Source: Thermoprotei archaeon (GTDB taxonomy: Archaea > Thermoproteota > Thermoprotei > Thermofilales > B15-G2). Taken from it: a stretch of 58,464 nucleotides of DNA. Below, in pieces: positions 15,917 to 23,887 of this stretch (within the stretch, counting starts at the first letter, position 1; each line of letters opens with the position of its first letter). The translations under genes and the position numbers were made by a program. The notes under the pieces were generated by a model, which saw only the letters and a program-made list of their open reading frames with translations, was not told the DNA's origin and searched no databases. Location: positions 1 through 58,464 of the forward strand of contig QMRV01000009.1 of NCBI GenBank assembly GCA_003649445.1. Direction: 5' to 3'.

Positions 15917-17083
15917 ATGATTACACGAAAGCTTAATGCTATACTGATAATCGCTGGAGTCCTCATAATAGGACTACCCATACTCTTAGGAGCAATAATA
16001 AAAGAACCTCTACAAGTTTACAGAGGATTTCCTATTGGAGAAACTAAGCAAAGACTACTTAGTTTACTAATTAATGAAAGCTCAAGTCCTCCTCTTGGCT
16101 CAGAATTCTACTCACCAACTTCTTTCAACCTTGCTAGGACAGAGGGATTAATTATCAAGGTAGTTATCCACCCAGAGCTAACTAAATACATAAAATCATT
16201 CATAAAGGGGAAAGGTAGAATATATAGGTATGAACTGAACATTGGAGACTTCATTAAGATAAAACGTTTAGATAATAAGATTGAAGTTGCCGTAGAGGGT
16301 AAGACTGTGGCGTCTTCTGAGCTATTAAACGATAAAGCTAGTGTCATTAGCTTAACGATAAAGGGTTATCCCCTTAAAATAGTAGTCGCAAAGTGTGTTG
16401 TTCCAGATATTATTAGCATACAACTCTCTCATGAACATAAGAAGGAGGCCTTAGCGGAGTTCAATAAGTCTCCTTTCGTAAAATGGCTTAAGGAAAATAG
16501 GTTTAGTTACATAATTTGTGGCTTTAGTCCTACAGTACTCTTTAATCCTGTAGAAGAGTTGAGTTATTGTCTTGAAGGAACATTTATTGACCTTAATGTT
16601 GAAGGATTAAAAGTTCATCATTACATTCACTTTAAGAATCTCTACACTATATACTTCGATGTCCCTAAAGAAGTCTTAGTTTCATCGGAGGAAAGAGGTA
16701 AATACTATATTCTCTTCGAAATCATAGGAGTCCATGGAAAAGGAGAATTTGTGTGTCATCGTGATTTCACATGTCCTAGTGTTAAGTTTAAACGATCTGT
16801 CCCTAAAGGACCTAGCGAAGAACTTAATATTACTAGCGAATTAGTCAATCAGGTTCTAGAAACTCTAAAAAGCAATAAATTAACAAAGGAATTGTTGAAA
16901 ATCTGTAATATTAAGAAAATTAGTGGATATAAATATAAATATGAGAAAAGAATAAGCGTTACTCTAGTAAGCGAGAAACTAAAGAAATGCGAAATAAACA
17001 AAAGAGTAAATTTAATAGAGAGAGGAAACTTGATAGAGAAGAAAATTGAAGATATTTATATCTATTACAACACTAATCTTTAG
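15917..17083 (+). CDS. Membrane-anchored extracytoplasmic protein of unknown function
   Basis: A 388-residue protein with a hydrophobic N-terminal anchor (about 8-27) and a long, beta-rich outside part. The start is supported by a strong purine-rich Shine-Dalgarno AGGGGGTGG just upstream of the ATG. I do not recognise the family. Its C-terminal 70 residues are Lys/Ile/Asn-rich and low in complexity compared with the rest. It is divergent from the membrane-bound winged-helix regulator at 15323. Confidence 0.7.
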   Translation: MITRKLNAILIIAGVLIIGLPILLGAIIKEPLQVYRGFPIGETKQRLLSLLINESSSPPLGSEFYSPTSFNLARTEGLIIKVVIHPELTKYIKSFIKGKGRIYRYELNIGDFIKIKRLDNKIEVAVEGKTVASSELLNDKASVISLTIKGYPLKIVVAKCVVPDIISIQLSHEHKKEALAEFNKSPFVKWLKENRFSYIICGFSPTVLFNPVEELSYCLEGTFIDLNVEGLKVHHYIHFKNLYTIYFDVPKEVLVSSEERGKYYILFEIIGVHGKGEFVCHRDFTCPSVKFKRSVPKGPSEELNITSELVNQVLETLKSNKLTKELLKICNIKKISGYKYKYEKRISVTLVSEKLKKCEINKRVNLIERGNLIEKKIEDIYIYYNTNL

Positions 17084-17095
17084 AATTGTAGTTTA

Positions 17096-17113
17096 AATCT
17101 TTTTTATTTTTTA
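17096..17113 (+). terminator. T-rich transcription terminator
   Basis: A run of TCTTTTTTATTTTTTAG starts 13 bases after the stop codon of the 15917 gene. Oligo-T tracts like this are typical archaeal terminators. Confidence 0.45.
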
Positions 17114-17275
17114 GATATTTTAGTAAGATTTAAAATAAATCATATTATTTAATACTAATAGCAAACTAACAATATACTTGTATCTTCGCTTTTATATAAC
17201 ATTACTTCCTTAATGCTGCTTTCATGAAATAAATTTAAGTTTATGTGTTGCTATAAGTAAGTTAGTTTTGGTTGA

Positions 17276-17398
17276 GTAGGGCTTGAGGGTAGAATTGAAG
17301 AATTATCTAAAGGAATAGATGATCTGGGAAGTGATATGAATCATAGGTTTAATCAGCTTAGTAGTGAAATGAATAGTAGATTTAATCATGTTATTTGA
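17276..17398 (+). pseudogene. Remnant of a short coiled-coil protein
   Basis: Within an otherwise gene-free 570-base stretch (17084-17655) one frame reads GRIEELSKGIDDLGSDM then NHRFNQLSSEMNSRFNHVI before a stop. The repeated MN-x-RFN-x-L heptad pattern is typical of small archaeal coiled-coil proteins, but there is no usable start codon and the frame is only 40 codons. I regard it as a decayed or truncated gene. The rest of the stretch is AT-rich; its right end holds the promoter of the oxidoreductase. Confidence 0.35.
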
Positions 17399-17641
17399 GA
17401 GATAAAGGTTTGTTTTAGAAATTAAGGCACTAATAGTGACAATAATAAAACCTTAAACAATAACATCTTTCTGATAAAAGTTAACTTGTAACGTATTTTG
17501 ACAAAAAGATCAATATATATAAAAGTTAATTATTAAAGAAAATCTTAGCGATATATTATGATTAATTATTTTAATTAGAGTAACGATGAAAGTTTAATAT
17601 AAAGAGATAATAATATATTTAAAAAGTTATTCTGTAATAAC

Positions 17642-17650
17642 GGAGGTGAT
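17642..17650 (+). promoter_or_regulatory. Strong Shine-Dalgarno of the Gfo/Idh gene
   Basis: GGAGGTGAT is a near-perfect match to the 3' end of 16S rRNA with about seven bases to the ATG at 17656. Most neighbours have no SD or look leaderless, so this gene has its own 5' UTR and is translated by the SD route. Confidence 0.7.
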
Positions 17651-17655
17651 CATTT

Positions 17656-18801
17656 ATGAGAAAAGTGAAATTAGGTCTCATAGGATGTGGTTGGGCTGCT
17701 AAAAGTTTATATGAACCAGCCTTTAGGTTTCTCAAGAAAGGAGAATTAGTAGCTGTTATGGATATAGTTCCTTCAAGAGCTAAGTATTTGAAAGAATTTT
17801 ATGGTGCTAAAAGGTATTATACAAGGCTTAAAGAAATAGTTAATGACGATGAAATAGATGCTGTAGTAGTTTTAACTCCTCCTCATAAACACTTAGAGCC
17901 AGTAATTGCTGCTGCTGAAGCAGGAAAGCATGTTTATTGTGAAAAACCTATGGCACCTACTATTAAAGAAGCTGATATGATGATTGATGTATGTAGGAGA
18001 AATAGAGTAAAATTGATGGTTGCTTTTATGAAGAGGTTTAATAAGTCATTTCGTAAAGTTAAGTCTCTTATAGATAAAGGCGAACTTGGACAAGTCTTTG
18101 AATTAAGAGCTATATGGGATAATGCAAGAGTTACGAAGCCTCCCCAAGATGCATATAGATTGAAACTATACTCTGGTGGTGGATTTTTACAAGAAGACGG
18201 GTCTCACGCACTAGATATCTGTCGTTGGTGGCTTGGAGACGTCGAGGAAGTTTCAGCTTATGTTTCCATAATAGCTCCTGACCGCCATGAAACAGAAGAC
18301 TTAGCGTGTGTAGTAATGAGGCATAAGAGTGGAGCTATAAGCACTTTACATATAACTATGTTAACCCATATGACAGGACAAGAAACCTATACAGTTTTCG
18401 GAACCGAGGGAACTTTAGAAATAAAATGGATTTATCATAGTTCCAGGAGCCTCGAGCCAGCTATAATAAGACTGTACCGTAATAGTCGTGAGATAATAGA
18501 CTTAACTCTGAGTCCTAAAGCCTCTTGGAATCCCTTAGATGAATTGCGGGAAAATTGGCAGTATTTGGTTGAATTAGAACATTTTTGCGAGTGTATTATT
18601 GAGGATAAAACTCCTTATTGTACCGGAGAAGACGGTCGTGCAGTAGTAGAGTTAGTTAATGCAGCATATCTATCTGCTTGGAAAGGAGTAAAAGTAAAGT
18701 TACCATTAAAGGAGGTACCTGATTTTAAAGAGTTCTTCAAAGAATTAAGAGCTAAGAGTCCTTGGTCATTAGGAGATAAAGAATGGTATAGTTGGTATTA
18801 A
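17656..18801 (+). CDS. Gfo/Idh/MocA family oxidoreductase
   Basis: A 381-residue NAD(P)-dependent oxidoreductase. The Rossmann part begins LGLIGCGWAAKSLYEPAF and contains the family motif HVYCEKPMAP (about 95-104). The C-terminal substrate domain includes GGGFLQEDGSHALDICRWW with the catalytic D/H pair (around 182-190). Members act on sugars, inositols or their derivatives; the substrate is not clear from the sequence. It is followed 210 bases later by a metallophosphoesterase gene on the same strand. An unusually good Shine-Dalgarno precedes the start. Confidence 0.92.
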   Translation: MRKVKLGLIGCGWAAKSLYEPAFRFLKKGELVAVMDIVPSRAKYLKEFYGAKRYYTRLKEIVNDDEIDAVVVLTPPHKHLEPVIAAAEAGKHVYCEKPMAPTIKEADMMIDVCRRNRVKLMVAFMKRFNKSFRKVKSLIDKGELGQVFELRAIWDNARVTKPPQDAYRLKLYSGGGFLQEDGSHALDICRWWLGDVEEVSAYVSIIAPDRHETEDLACVVMRHKSGAISTLHITMLTHMTGQETYTVFGTEGTLEIKWIYHSSRSLEPAIIRLYRNSREIIDLTLSPKASWNPLDELRENWQYLVELEHFCECIIEDKTPYCTGEDGRAVVELVNAAYLSAWKGVKVKLPLKEVPDFKEFFKELRAKSPWSLGDKEWYSWY

Positions 18802-18938
18802 TGGAGTTCGGTAAGTCAAAGTGAAATAGGTTTTAGCATAAAGTAATAGTCTATGGAAGCATAAAGTTCGGAGAACTAATTATACGACTCAGGGACTTTT
18901 AAAAGTTGAGGGATAGACTTAGTATTTTAATGATAATG

Positions 18939-18947
18939 TATATATAA
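18939..18947 (+). promoter_or_regulatory. TATA box of the metallophosphoesterase gene
   Basis: TATATATAA about 70 bases before the ATG at 19012. The transcript would start near 18967, giving a 5' UTR of about 45 bases that contains the hairpin at 18980-19004. Confidence 0.45.
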
Positions 18948-18979
18948 AGATCTAAGTAGGCTAGGCTTAAAGTATTAGA

Positions 18980-19004
18980 GACCAGCTAATAATACTAGTT
19001 GGTC
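18980..19004 (+). promoter_or_regulatory. Hairpin in the 5' UTR just before the Shine-Dalgarno
   Basis: GACCAGCTA and TAGTTGGTC form a 9-bp stem with one G-T pair and a 7-base loop. It ends immediately before the SD sequence GAGG (19005-19008) of the metallophosphoesterase gene. It could affect ribosome access or mRNA stability. No known riboswitch fold was recognised. Confidence 0.4.
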
Positions 19005-19011
19005 GAGGAAT

Positions 19012-20865
19012 ATGAGCCGAGCAGTTATTAGGTTTGCGATACAGGGAGATATTCACTCCTATCGTCACATTCCTCCTTGTCATAAAATTTCTCGTTCATA
19101 CATGGTTAAATTAATTAATGATTTACCTAAAGTTAAGGCTGACATATTTTTTATACTAGGCGATTATGCTGATAGAGACTATCCTATAGTTATGGAATTA
19201 TCTAAATTATCGAAAGTTCCCATAATTTACCAACACGGCGACCATGAGTTTTTTGGTGATTGGACAGCTGGACTTTGTACTCGTAATTACGAGAAAAAGG
19301 TAATCATCGGAGAACCATGCGATCCTCTAGTTTATATGTTTGGTGGAGTTCCTAGATGCGAGGCTTGGACCGGATTGCCGAGATTTTGGAGCTTTATTTT
19401 CAAAGGAGTACATTTTATTATTTCATTTAATGGAAAGTTTGAGGTATGGCCAACCTATTTTCTAAAGTGGCTGGACACTGTTTTAAATGAGCATAAAGAC
19501 TTAACTACAGTAATTTTAGGTCATAGACCCTTATATGAGGATGGAAGTTGTGCAGAAGCTATGCGAAAAATACTTAAGAGAAATAGACAAGTCAAACTTT
19601 ATTGTTATGCTCATAAACATGAAGGAGATTCGCTAAGATTTTTAGGAGAAGTATTACAGGTTCCTGCAGAGTTATTAAATGATTTTACGACACGGCGAAC
19701 CTATGAAGGAGATTGGTACGTGCTTATTGAAATCTTAAATAGTGGAATTAGAATTTTAAGGCGGAATTTCTCTACATGTGAAACTAACTTAGTTTACTTC
19801 TATAAGACAAGAACTACCGTAGGAACAGAAGATGATTCTCATGTTCATCTTCCTTATATAACTCCAGATAAAGGTAGTTTTAGCGTGCCAACTTTATGGC
19901 TAAAAAATGCAAAGATACGTGTTTGGTCACTTAGTAAAGAGGAAATTCTTCCAGATCCCTTATTAAAAAGAGGTTTAATTATTTGGAAAAGTTTAAACGG
20001 AGCTAGAATAAGTATTGTAAAGGCTAATAAACTTAAGTTATCTCTTTTAGATATTCATTATGCTATTAAAATTAAAGTTAAAGAGATCAAAGGCTCTTTA
20101 ACAAATCCTGTGAGAATATGTGAAACTACTTTACCTGTCAAATTTAACATTGAGGGTATTGGAGAAAGTGGAAGCACTAATGGGGGAGCGCTCTACGACT
20201 TTCTCTTAATAGCACAAGTTCCTACTGGAAGAAGATTGAGGCTTATAGTAGAAGGAATAACTCCGGAAGGGAATGTTGAAAGTCGTCAATATATCGATAT
20301 TATCGGATGTAATGGCATCTCCTCTGCTGTGCTTAAAGTAGGCCATCTTAGAATTAATGGTAAATGGCACTGGATGTCATTTCACACTAAAAGCGGTGAA
20401 GTTATGATAAAAGCTAAGGGGCCTAGAAAAGCTAATAAACTTAAGATCTCTTTGGCGGTACCAGAATGTGTTAAAGAGGCAGAATATTTCTTTATACTTC
20501 TTGTCTACCCACATGAAGGAATGTATACTCTAGTTGATGAAGGAACTAACTTCAGTCGTAAAATTAAGTTAAAAATAAATAGCAAATACTTTTATCTAGG
20601 AGATATCAAGCCCTGTGAATTCAAAGAAATTGAAATAGGGGATTTAATCGGTGGAAGTGTAATCAGCGTACAATGTAATGGTAGTAAATTGGTCATTGTA
20701 GAGCTAATGGGTGAAACTCCTGTCATTTTTCAGCATTTAGTGTATAAAGCTAAGAAACTAAATGAAAAACTTATTGGATACGAACTCTCAAATTTATCAA
20801 AATTAATGCTAAAAAACCAAGTATTCAAAGAAAAAGTAGGGAGAGCTTCTTTGATATTTTTTTAA
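19012..20865 (+). CDS. Calcineurin-like metallophosphoesterase with C-terminal beta domains
   Basis: A 617-residue protein. The first 240 residues have the metallophosphoesterase motifs in order: GDIH (D13, H15), GDYAD (D51), HGDHE (residues 75-79, where the usual Asn of GNHE is Asp), GHRP and AHKH. It should bind two metal ions and hydrolyse a phosphoester. The remaining 370 residues are beta-rich, probably two or three immunoglobulin-like domains. No signal peptide is seen. The protein follows a sugar-type oxidoreductase but the substrate is unknown. The start is set by GAGG six bases upstream. The gene ends in a T7 run that may serve as terminator. Confidence 0.75.
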   Translation: MSRAVIRFAIQGDIHSYRHIPPCHKISRSYMVKLINDLPKVKADIFFILGDYADRDYPIVMELSKLSKVPIIYQHGDHEFFGDWTAGLCTRNYEKKVIIGEPCDPLVYMFGGVPRCEAWTGLPRFWSFIFKGVHFIISFNGKFEVWPTYFLKWLDTVLNEHKDLTTVILGHRPLYEDGSCAEAMRKILKRNRQVKLYCYAHKHEGDSLRFLGEVLQVPAELLNDFTTRRTYEGDWYVLIEILNSGIRILRRNFSTCETNLVYFYKTRTTVGTEDDSHVHLPYITPDKGSFSVPTLWLKNAKIRVWSLSKEEILPDPLLKRGLIIWKSLNGARISIVKANKLKLSLLDIHYAIKIKVKEIKGSLTNPVRICETTLPVKFNIEGIGESGSTNGGALYDFLLIAQVPTGRRLRLIVEGITPEGNVESRQYIDIIGCNGISSAVLKVGHLRINGKWHWMSFHTKSGEVMIKAKGPRKANKLKISLAVPECVKEAEYFFILLVYPHEGMYTLVDEGTNFSRKIKLKINSKYFYLGDIKPCEFKEIEIGDLIGGSVISVQCNGSKLVIVELMGETPVIFQHLVYKAKKLNEKLIGYELSNLSKLMLKNQVFKEKVGRASLIFF

Positions 20866-21272
20866 AAAGTAAATTCTTATGCTAAGGTTTTACAGAGCAT
20901 TGTAGAGGCATTTAGTCTTCACTAGGCTTTATTTCGATGGCGCCAAGAGACTAATTAAAGTATTCTTTGACGTAAAGCTTTTAGAAGTTTTAGTGATTTA
21001 CTGAGAGATATTGAGCCATCAATGTTACTGGGTGATACTAGGGCTCAGGAAGTAATAAGCTGGGGAAACTTTAGTTCTTCAACTATGTTCAGCATATTAA
21101 GTGATACTTACGCTCTATATTACTACTAAATACTTTTTACTGAAAAATTTCCGAAAAACTCTTGAAAAGACATACATAGAAGAGTAGCTGATGATATAAA
21201 CTCAAAGTGTAGAGAGATGGTAGGCTTTGCGGTGAGCTTAAAAGGCTTTGTGTTTAATAAACTACGTTAAGT
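20866..21272. other. Intergenic region without recognised gene
   Basis: About 400 bases with all frames interrupted. A single C-box-like CTGATGAT at about 21190 has no D box at the right distance, so no sRNA is called. I see nothing else. Confidence 0.45.
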
Positions 21273-21674
21273 ATGCATGAATGGGCTTTAGCTGAAGCTA
21301 TTGTGTGGAGCATAGTAGACTACGTTAAAGCTAATGGAGGAAAAGCCGCGGGGAAAGTCGTAGTGAGTCTTGGCGAGCTTCAGGCAATAAATAAAGAAGT
21401 TTTAAGGTACGCTTTAAGCGAACTTGTCAAGGAGGCTCCCTTCAAGATAAGTGGAGTAGAGCTAGTAGACGAGAAAGCTGTTTTCAGGTGTAGGAACTGT
21501 GGACATGAATGGGGTTTAGATGACTTAAAGCTCGGAGACGAAATAAGAGAATTCATACACTTTTTGCCAGAAGTAGTTCACGCTTACGTCAAGTGTCCTT
21601 CATGTGGTTCATCTGACTACGAAGTTGTTTCTGGGCGTGGAGTTAAGATTATTTCAATTGAGGTGGTTAAATAA
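21273..21674 (+). CDS. hypA: Hydrogenase maturation nickel metallochaperone HypA
   Basis: A 133-residue HypA. It begins MHEW, the nickel-binding N-terminus (His2), and has the zinc site CRNC...CPSC (about residues 72-75 and 110-113) with the longer spacer typical of archaeal HypA. HypA delivers Ni to NiFe-hydrogenase precursors together with a nucleotide-dependent partner. The stop codon overlaps the start of the P-loop ATPase gene, so the pair is one operon. No hydrogenase structural gene is in the window. Confidence 0.93.
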   Translation: MHEWALAEAIVWSIVDYVKANGGKAAGKVVVSLGELQAINKEVLRYALSELVKEAPFKISGVELVDEKAVFRCRNCGHEWGLDDLKLGDEIREFIHFLPEVVHAYVKCPSCGSSDYEVVSGRGVKIISIEVVK

Positions 21675-22399
21675 TGGAGCTTGATCCCCGTTTCTCAGCT
21701 ATAGAAAGAAGACTTTCTAGAGTCTCCAATATAGTTGCTGTTGTAAGCAGTAAAGGTGGCGTAGGCAAGACACTAGTATCTACCCTGCTGGCCGTAGAGC
21801 TTGCTAGAAGAGGACTTAAAGTAGGTTTACTCGACTTAGATGTAACTAACCCGACGGCTCATATAGTCTTAGGAACAAGTATTGAGAATCTGCCTGAAGA
21901 AGAAAAGGGTGTTGTCCCACCTACAGTAGCCGGAGTAAAATTTATGAGCGTAGCATACTACGCAGGCGAAAACCCTTTGCCCTTACGAGGGCACGAAATA
22001 TCGTCAGCTATAAGAGAAATACTCACTATTACTAGGTGGGAGAACTTAGACTACCTCCTCATAGACATGCCTCCTGGAATGAGCGACGAATTCCTAGAAG
22101 TATTAACCTACATTAAGAGAGCACAACTACTACTCATAACAACTCCGTCTTTGCTAAGCATAGTTTCACTTAAACGCTTAGTCAAATTAGTGCAGAGAAA
22201 AATAGTAGGCATAATAGAAAACATGGCAGAAAAACCTTCTCAAGAAGTCCCTAAACTAGCAGAAGAAATAGGAACAAAGTACTTGGGAAACATACCCTAC
22301 ACACCAGAAATAGAAAACCACATAGGAAACCCCCACGAAATACTACAAACACCCTTCGGAAAAGCACTAACAAAAATAGCAGACAACTTCCTCACATAA
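21674..22399 (+). CDS. Mrp/MinD-family ATPase, HypB-type partner of HypA
   Basis: A 241-residue P-loop ATPase with the deviant Walker A SSKGGVGKT (about 26-34), an A'-like LLDLDVTNPTAH and Walker B LLIDMPPG. In Thermococcus a protein of exactly this Mrp/MinD family replaces the GTPase HypB and works with HypA in nickel insertion. The overlapping hypA gene strongly supports the same job here rather than cell division or Fe-S carrier work. The C-terminal third (TKYLGNIPYTPEIEN) is typical of MinD-like proteins. Confidence 0.85.
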   Translation: MELDPRFSAIERRLSRVSNIVAVVSSKGGVGKTLVSTLLAVELARRGLKVGLLDLDVTNPTAHIVLGTSIENLPEEEKGVVPPTVAGVKFMSVAYYAGENPLPLRGHEISSAIREILTITRWENLDYLLIDMPPGMSDEFLEVLTYIKRAQLLLITTPSLLSIVSLKRLVKLVQRKIVGIIENMAEKPSQEVPKLAEEIGTKYLGNIPYTPEIENHIGNPHEILQTPFGKALTKIADNFLT

Positions 22400-22507
22400 G
22401 TAAAGTTTTACAACACTTAAATACTACTTAGATACTCTCTTATTTTAATACTTAAAACAATACTTCTTCACCTCCATGCCCTAATATTGTATAACTTAAC
22501 TTCAAAG

Positions 22508-22762
22508 TTAATGCTTGTAAACTTCACGTCGATGCGCTATTCTTAAAATCCACATTTCATTTTTATACCATAATATTTTGTAAACAATTCGGTAATCTCC
22601 TACACGTAGCCTATAAGTATTCGAGAATCCTTTAAGCTTCTTAACACCCCGCGGAAATGGAGTTTCGTATAAGGTAATAATAGCTTTCCTTACTCTCTGC
22701 CTAACTTCAGAAGGTAGACGTTTAAAATCTCTAGCTGCTTTTCGAGAAAAATATACCTTCAT
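22508..22762 (-). CDS. relE: RelE-family mRNA-interferase toxin
   Basis: An 84-residue basic protein beginning MKVYFSRKAARDFKRLP, with the central LKGFSNTYRLRVGDYRIVY and C-terminal ILRIAHRREVY, the standard RelE/ParE fold pattern with basic residues in the last strand. It overlaps its antitoxin gene by four bases. Expected to cleave mRNA at the ribosome when free of antitoxin. Confidence 0.88.
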   Translation of the reverse strand: MKVYFSRKAARDFKRLPSEVRQRVRKAIITLYETPFPRGVKKLKGFSNTYRLRVGDYRIVYKILWYKNEMWILRIAHRREVYKH

Positions 22763-22938
22763 TCCTCGTCTAGAATCTTTTCTGCTGGAATCTTGTTCCC
22801 TTTTTCCATATCTTCCATAATCTCTTTAAGCTCTTTAGCAAACTCCTCTGAAACTTCTTCCTCACCTATAAGCGCATCTAACTTAGCCTCAATTCTAATA
22901 AGTCTCTCTCGGATATCCTTAAGCAAAGCCTCAGACAT
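22759..22938 (-). CDS. relB: RelB-type antitoxin, 59 residues
   Basis: A short gene reading MSEALLKDIRERLIRIEAKL and ending KIPAEKILDEE. It is acidic and mostly helical, with the final stop overlapping the ATG of relE (ATGA), which is the usual archaeal RelB-RelE layout. The C-terminal half would neutralise the toxin. Confidence 0.8.
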   Translation of the reverse strand: MSEALLKDIRERLIRIEAKLDALIGEEEVSEEFAKELKEIMEDMEKGNKIPAEKILDEE

Positions 22939-23090
22939 GCTGACTATGAATATAATTAAGACTAATAAAAACTTTACTACATTTTATCACAGTAAAAATA
23001 AAACCACCATTAGAATTCACGAGTACTACCCCTATTAAGCACAAATATACTTTATACGACTCTCTAAACAACAATTCTCAGAAAATTAAC

Positions 23091-23286
23091 CTACCTTACA
23101 ATAAACTTACTAAGATTTACTTTAGATTTCGAAAAATATAATATTTCTAGCCCCACTACTTCTCCTTTTTCGTTAAAGTCGACAATAATATTGTCATTTG
23201 CCTCAGTACTGCAAACTACTTTACCATCTTTTATTTTTAATATATAGCGCATCGGCTACAGGGTCATACTCTATACGATACTCCAC
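23091..23286 (-). pseudogene. DUF2283 family protein, frameshifted
   Basis: The reverse strand reads VEYRIEYDPVADALYIK from a GTG at 23286 and then, after a +1 shift, KIKDGKVVCSTEANDNIIVD and FNEKGEVVGLEILYFSK to a stop at 23091. Together this is a complete DUF2283 protein of about 64 residues. The shift lies in a run of five A residues (plus-strand T run 23234-23238); one A too many explains it. DUF2283 proteins are small and often near toxin genes, but their role is unknown. It may be a pseudogene or a sequencing error. Confidence 0.7.
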
Positions 23287-23398
23287 AAACTAGTAACCAC
23301 TAACTTACTTAATTACTTTACTTAGAAACCAGCTACGCTAATTAAGGTTCAAGCAAGCCTTAAATATTTTTAAATAACTCTCTCCTACGTGAAAAAGA

Positions 23399-23643
23399 AT
23401 CAAGACACTTACAGGCTATCTTCTCCTAATCATTTTTCTCTCACTACTTAATTTAGCCTTAAGCTCACCTCAAGCTACTAACAAAAACGTTGCTCACATC
23501 TTATCAATAGCATGTAGCAAAAGAGTAAAAACATTAGTGACGCAGAAATTCATGTAAGTCTCGAAAACTTCCTAACAAAAAGAACAGAAATAACACTTCT
23601 CTTAGACACTGCAGTAGATTTACATGAAGAAAAATACACATAA
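23399..23643 (+). pseudogene. Decayed secreted protein gene
   Basis: From a GTG at 23399 the frames can be stitched to KKNQDTYR, then GYLLLIIFLSLLNLALSS and PQATNKNVAHILSIACSK, then SDAEIHVSLENFLTKRTEI up to a TAA at 23643. The middle is a clear signal peptide. At least two frameshifts are needed, so the gene is broken. A TATA-like TTAAATATTTTTAAAT lies 25-30 bases upstream of the GTG. The family was not recognised. Confidence 0.45.
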
Positions 23644-23887
23644 TAGCAAATTTTTTGCTTTCTATTAAATAACTTAACTCTCTTCTGTAGTAGTTTAGTG
23701 CAAAAGCAATTTACCATTATACTTTCTTCTTAGTGTCTTGCGTTCCTTGCCTTTTACTGCTGAAATCTAGTTTATTGATAAGTTCTTTAGTTTTCTGAAT
23801 AGATATGGTTTAATTAGTTTTCTTTAACGGTTTTATTTAATTTGATTATGTCTTCTTCGCTGAGCTACTCTGGAGCTATCAATTTAT
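23644..23887. other. Intergenic region with stop-ridden coding-like patches
   Basis: No intact gene. On the minus strand there is a protein-like patch (LSEEDIIKLNKTVKEN, about 23808-23870) interrupted by stops on both sides, possibly the remnant of an old gene. Too short to identify. Confidence 0.3.

Noticed and set aside
21188..21240. C-box-like CTGATGAT as a possible third C/D sRNA
   Set aside because: No D or D' box lies at 10-13 bases and there is no C' box.
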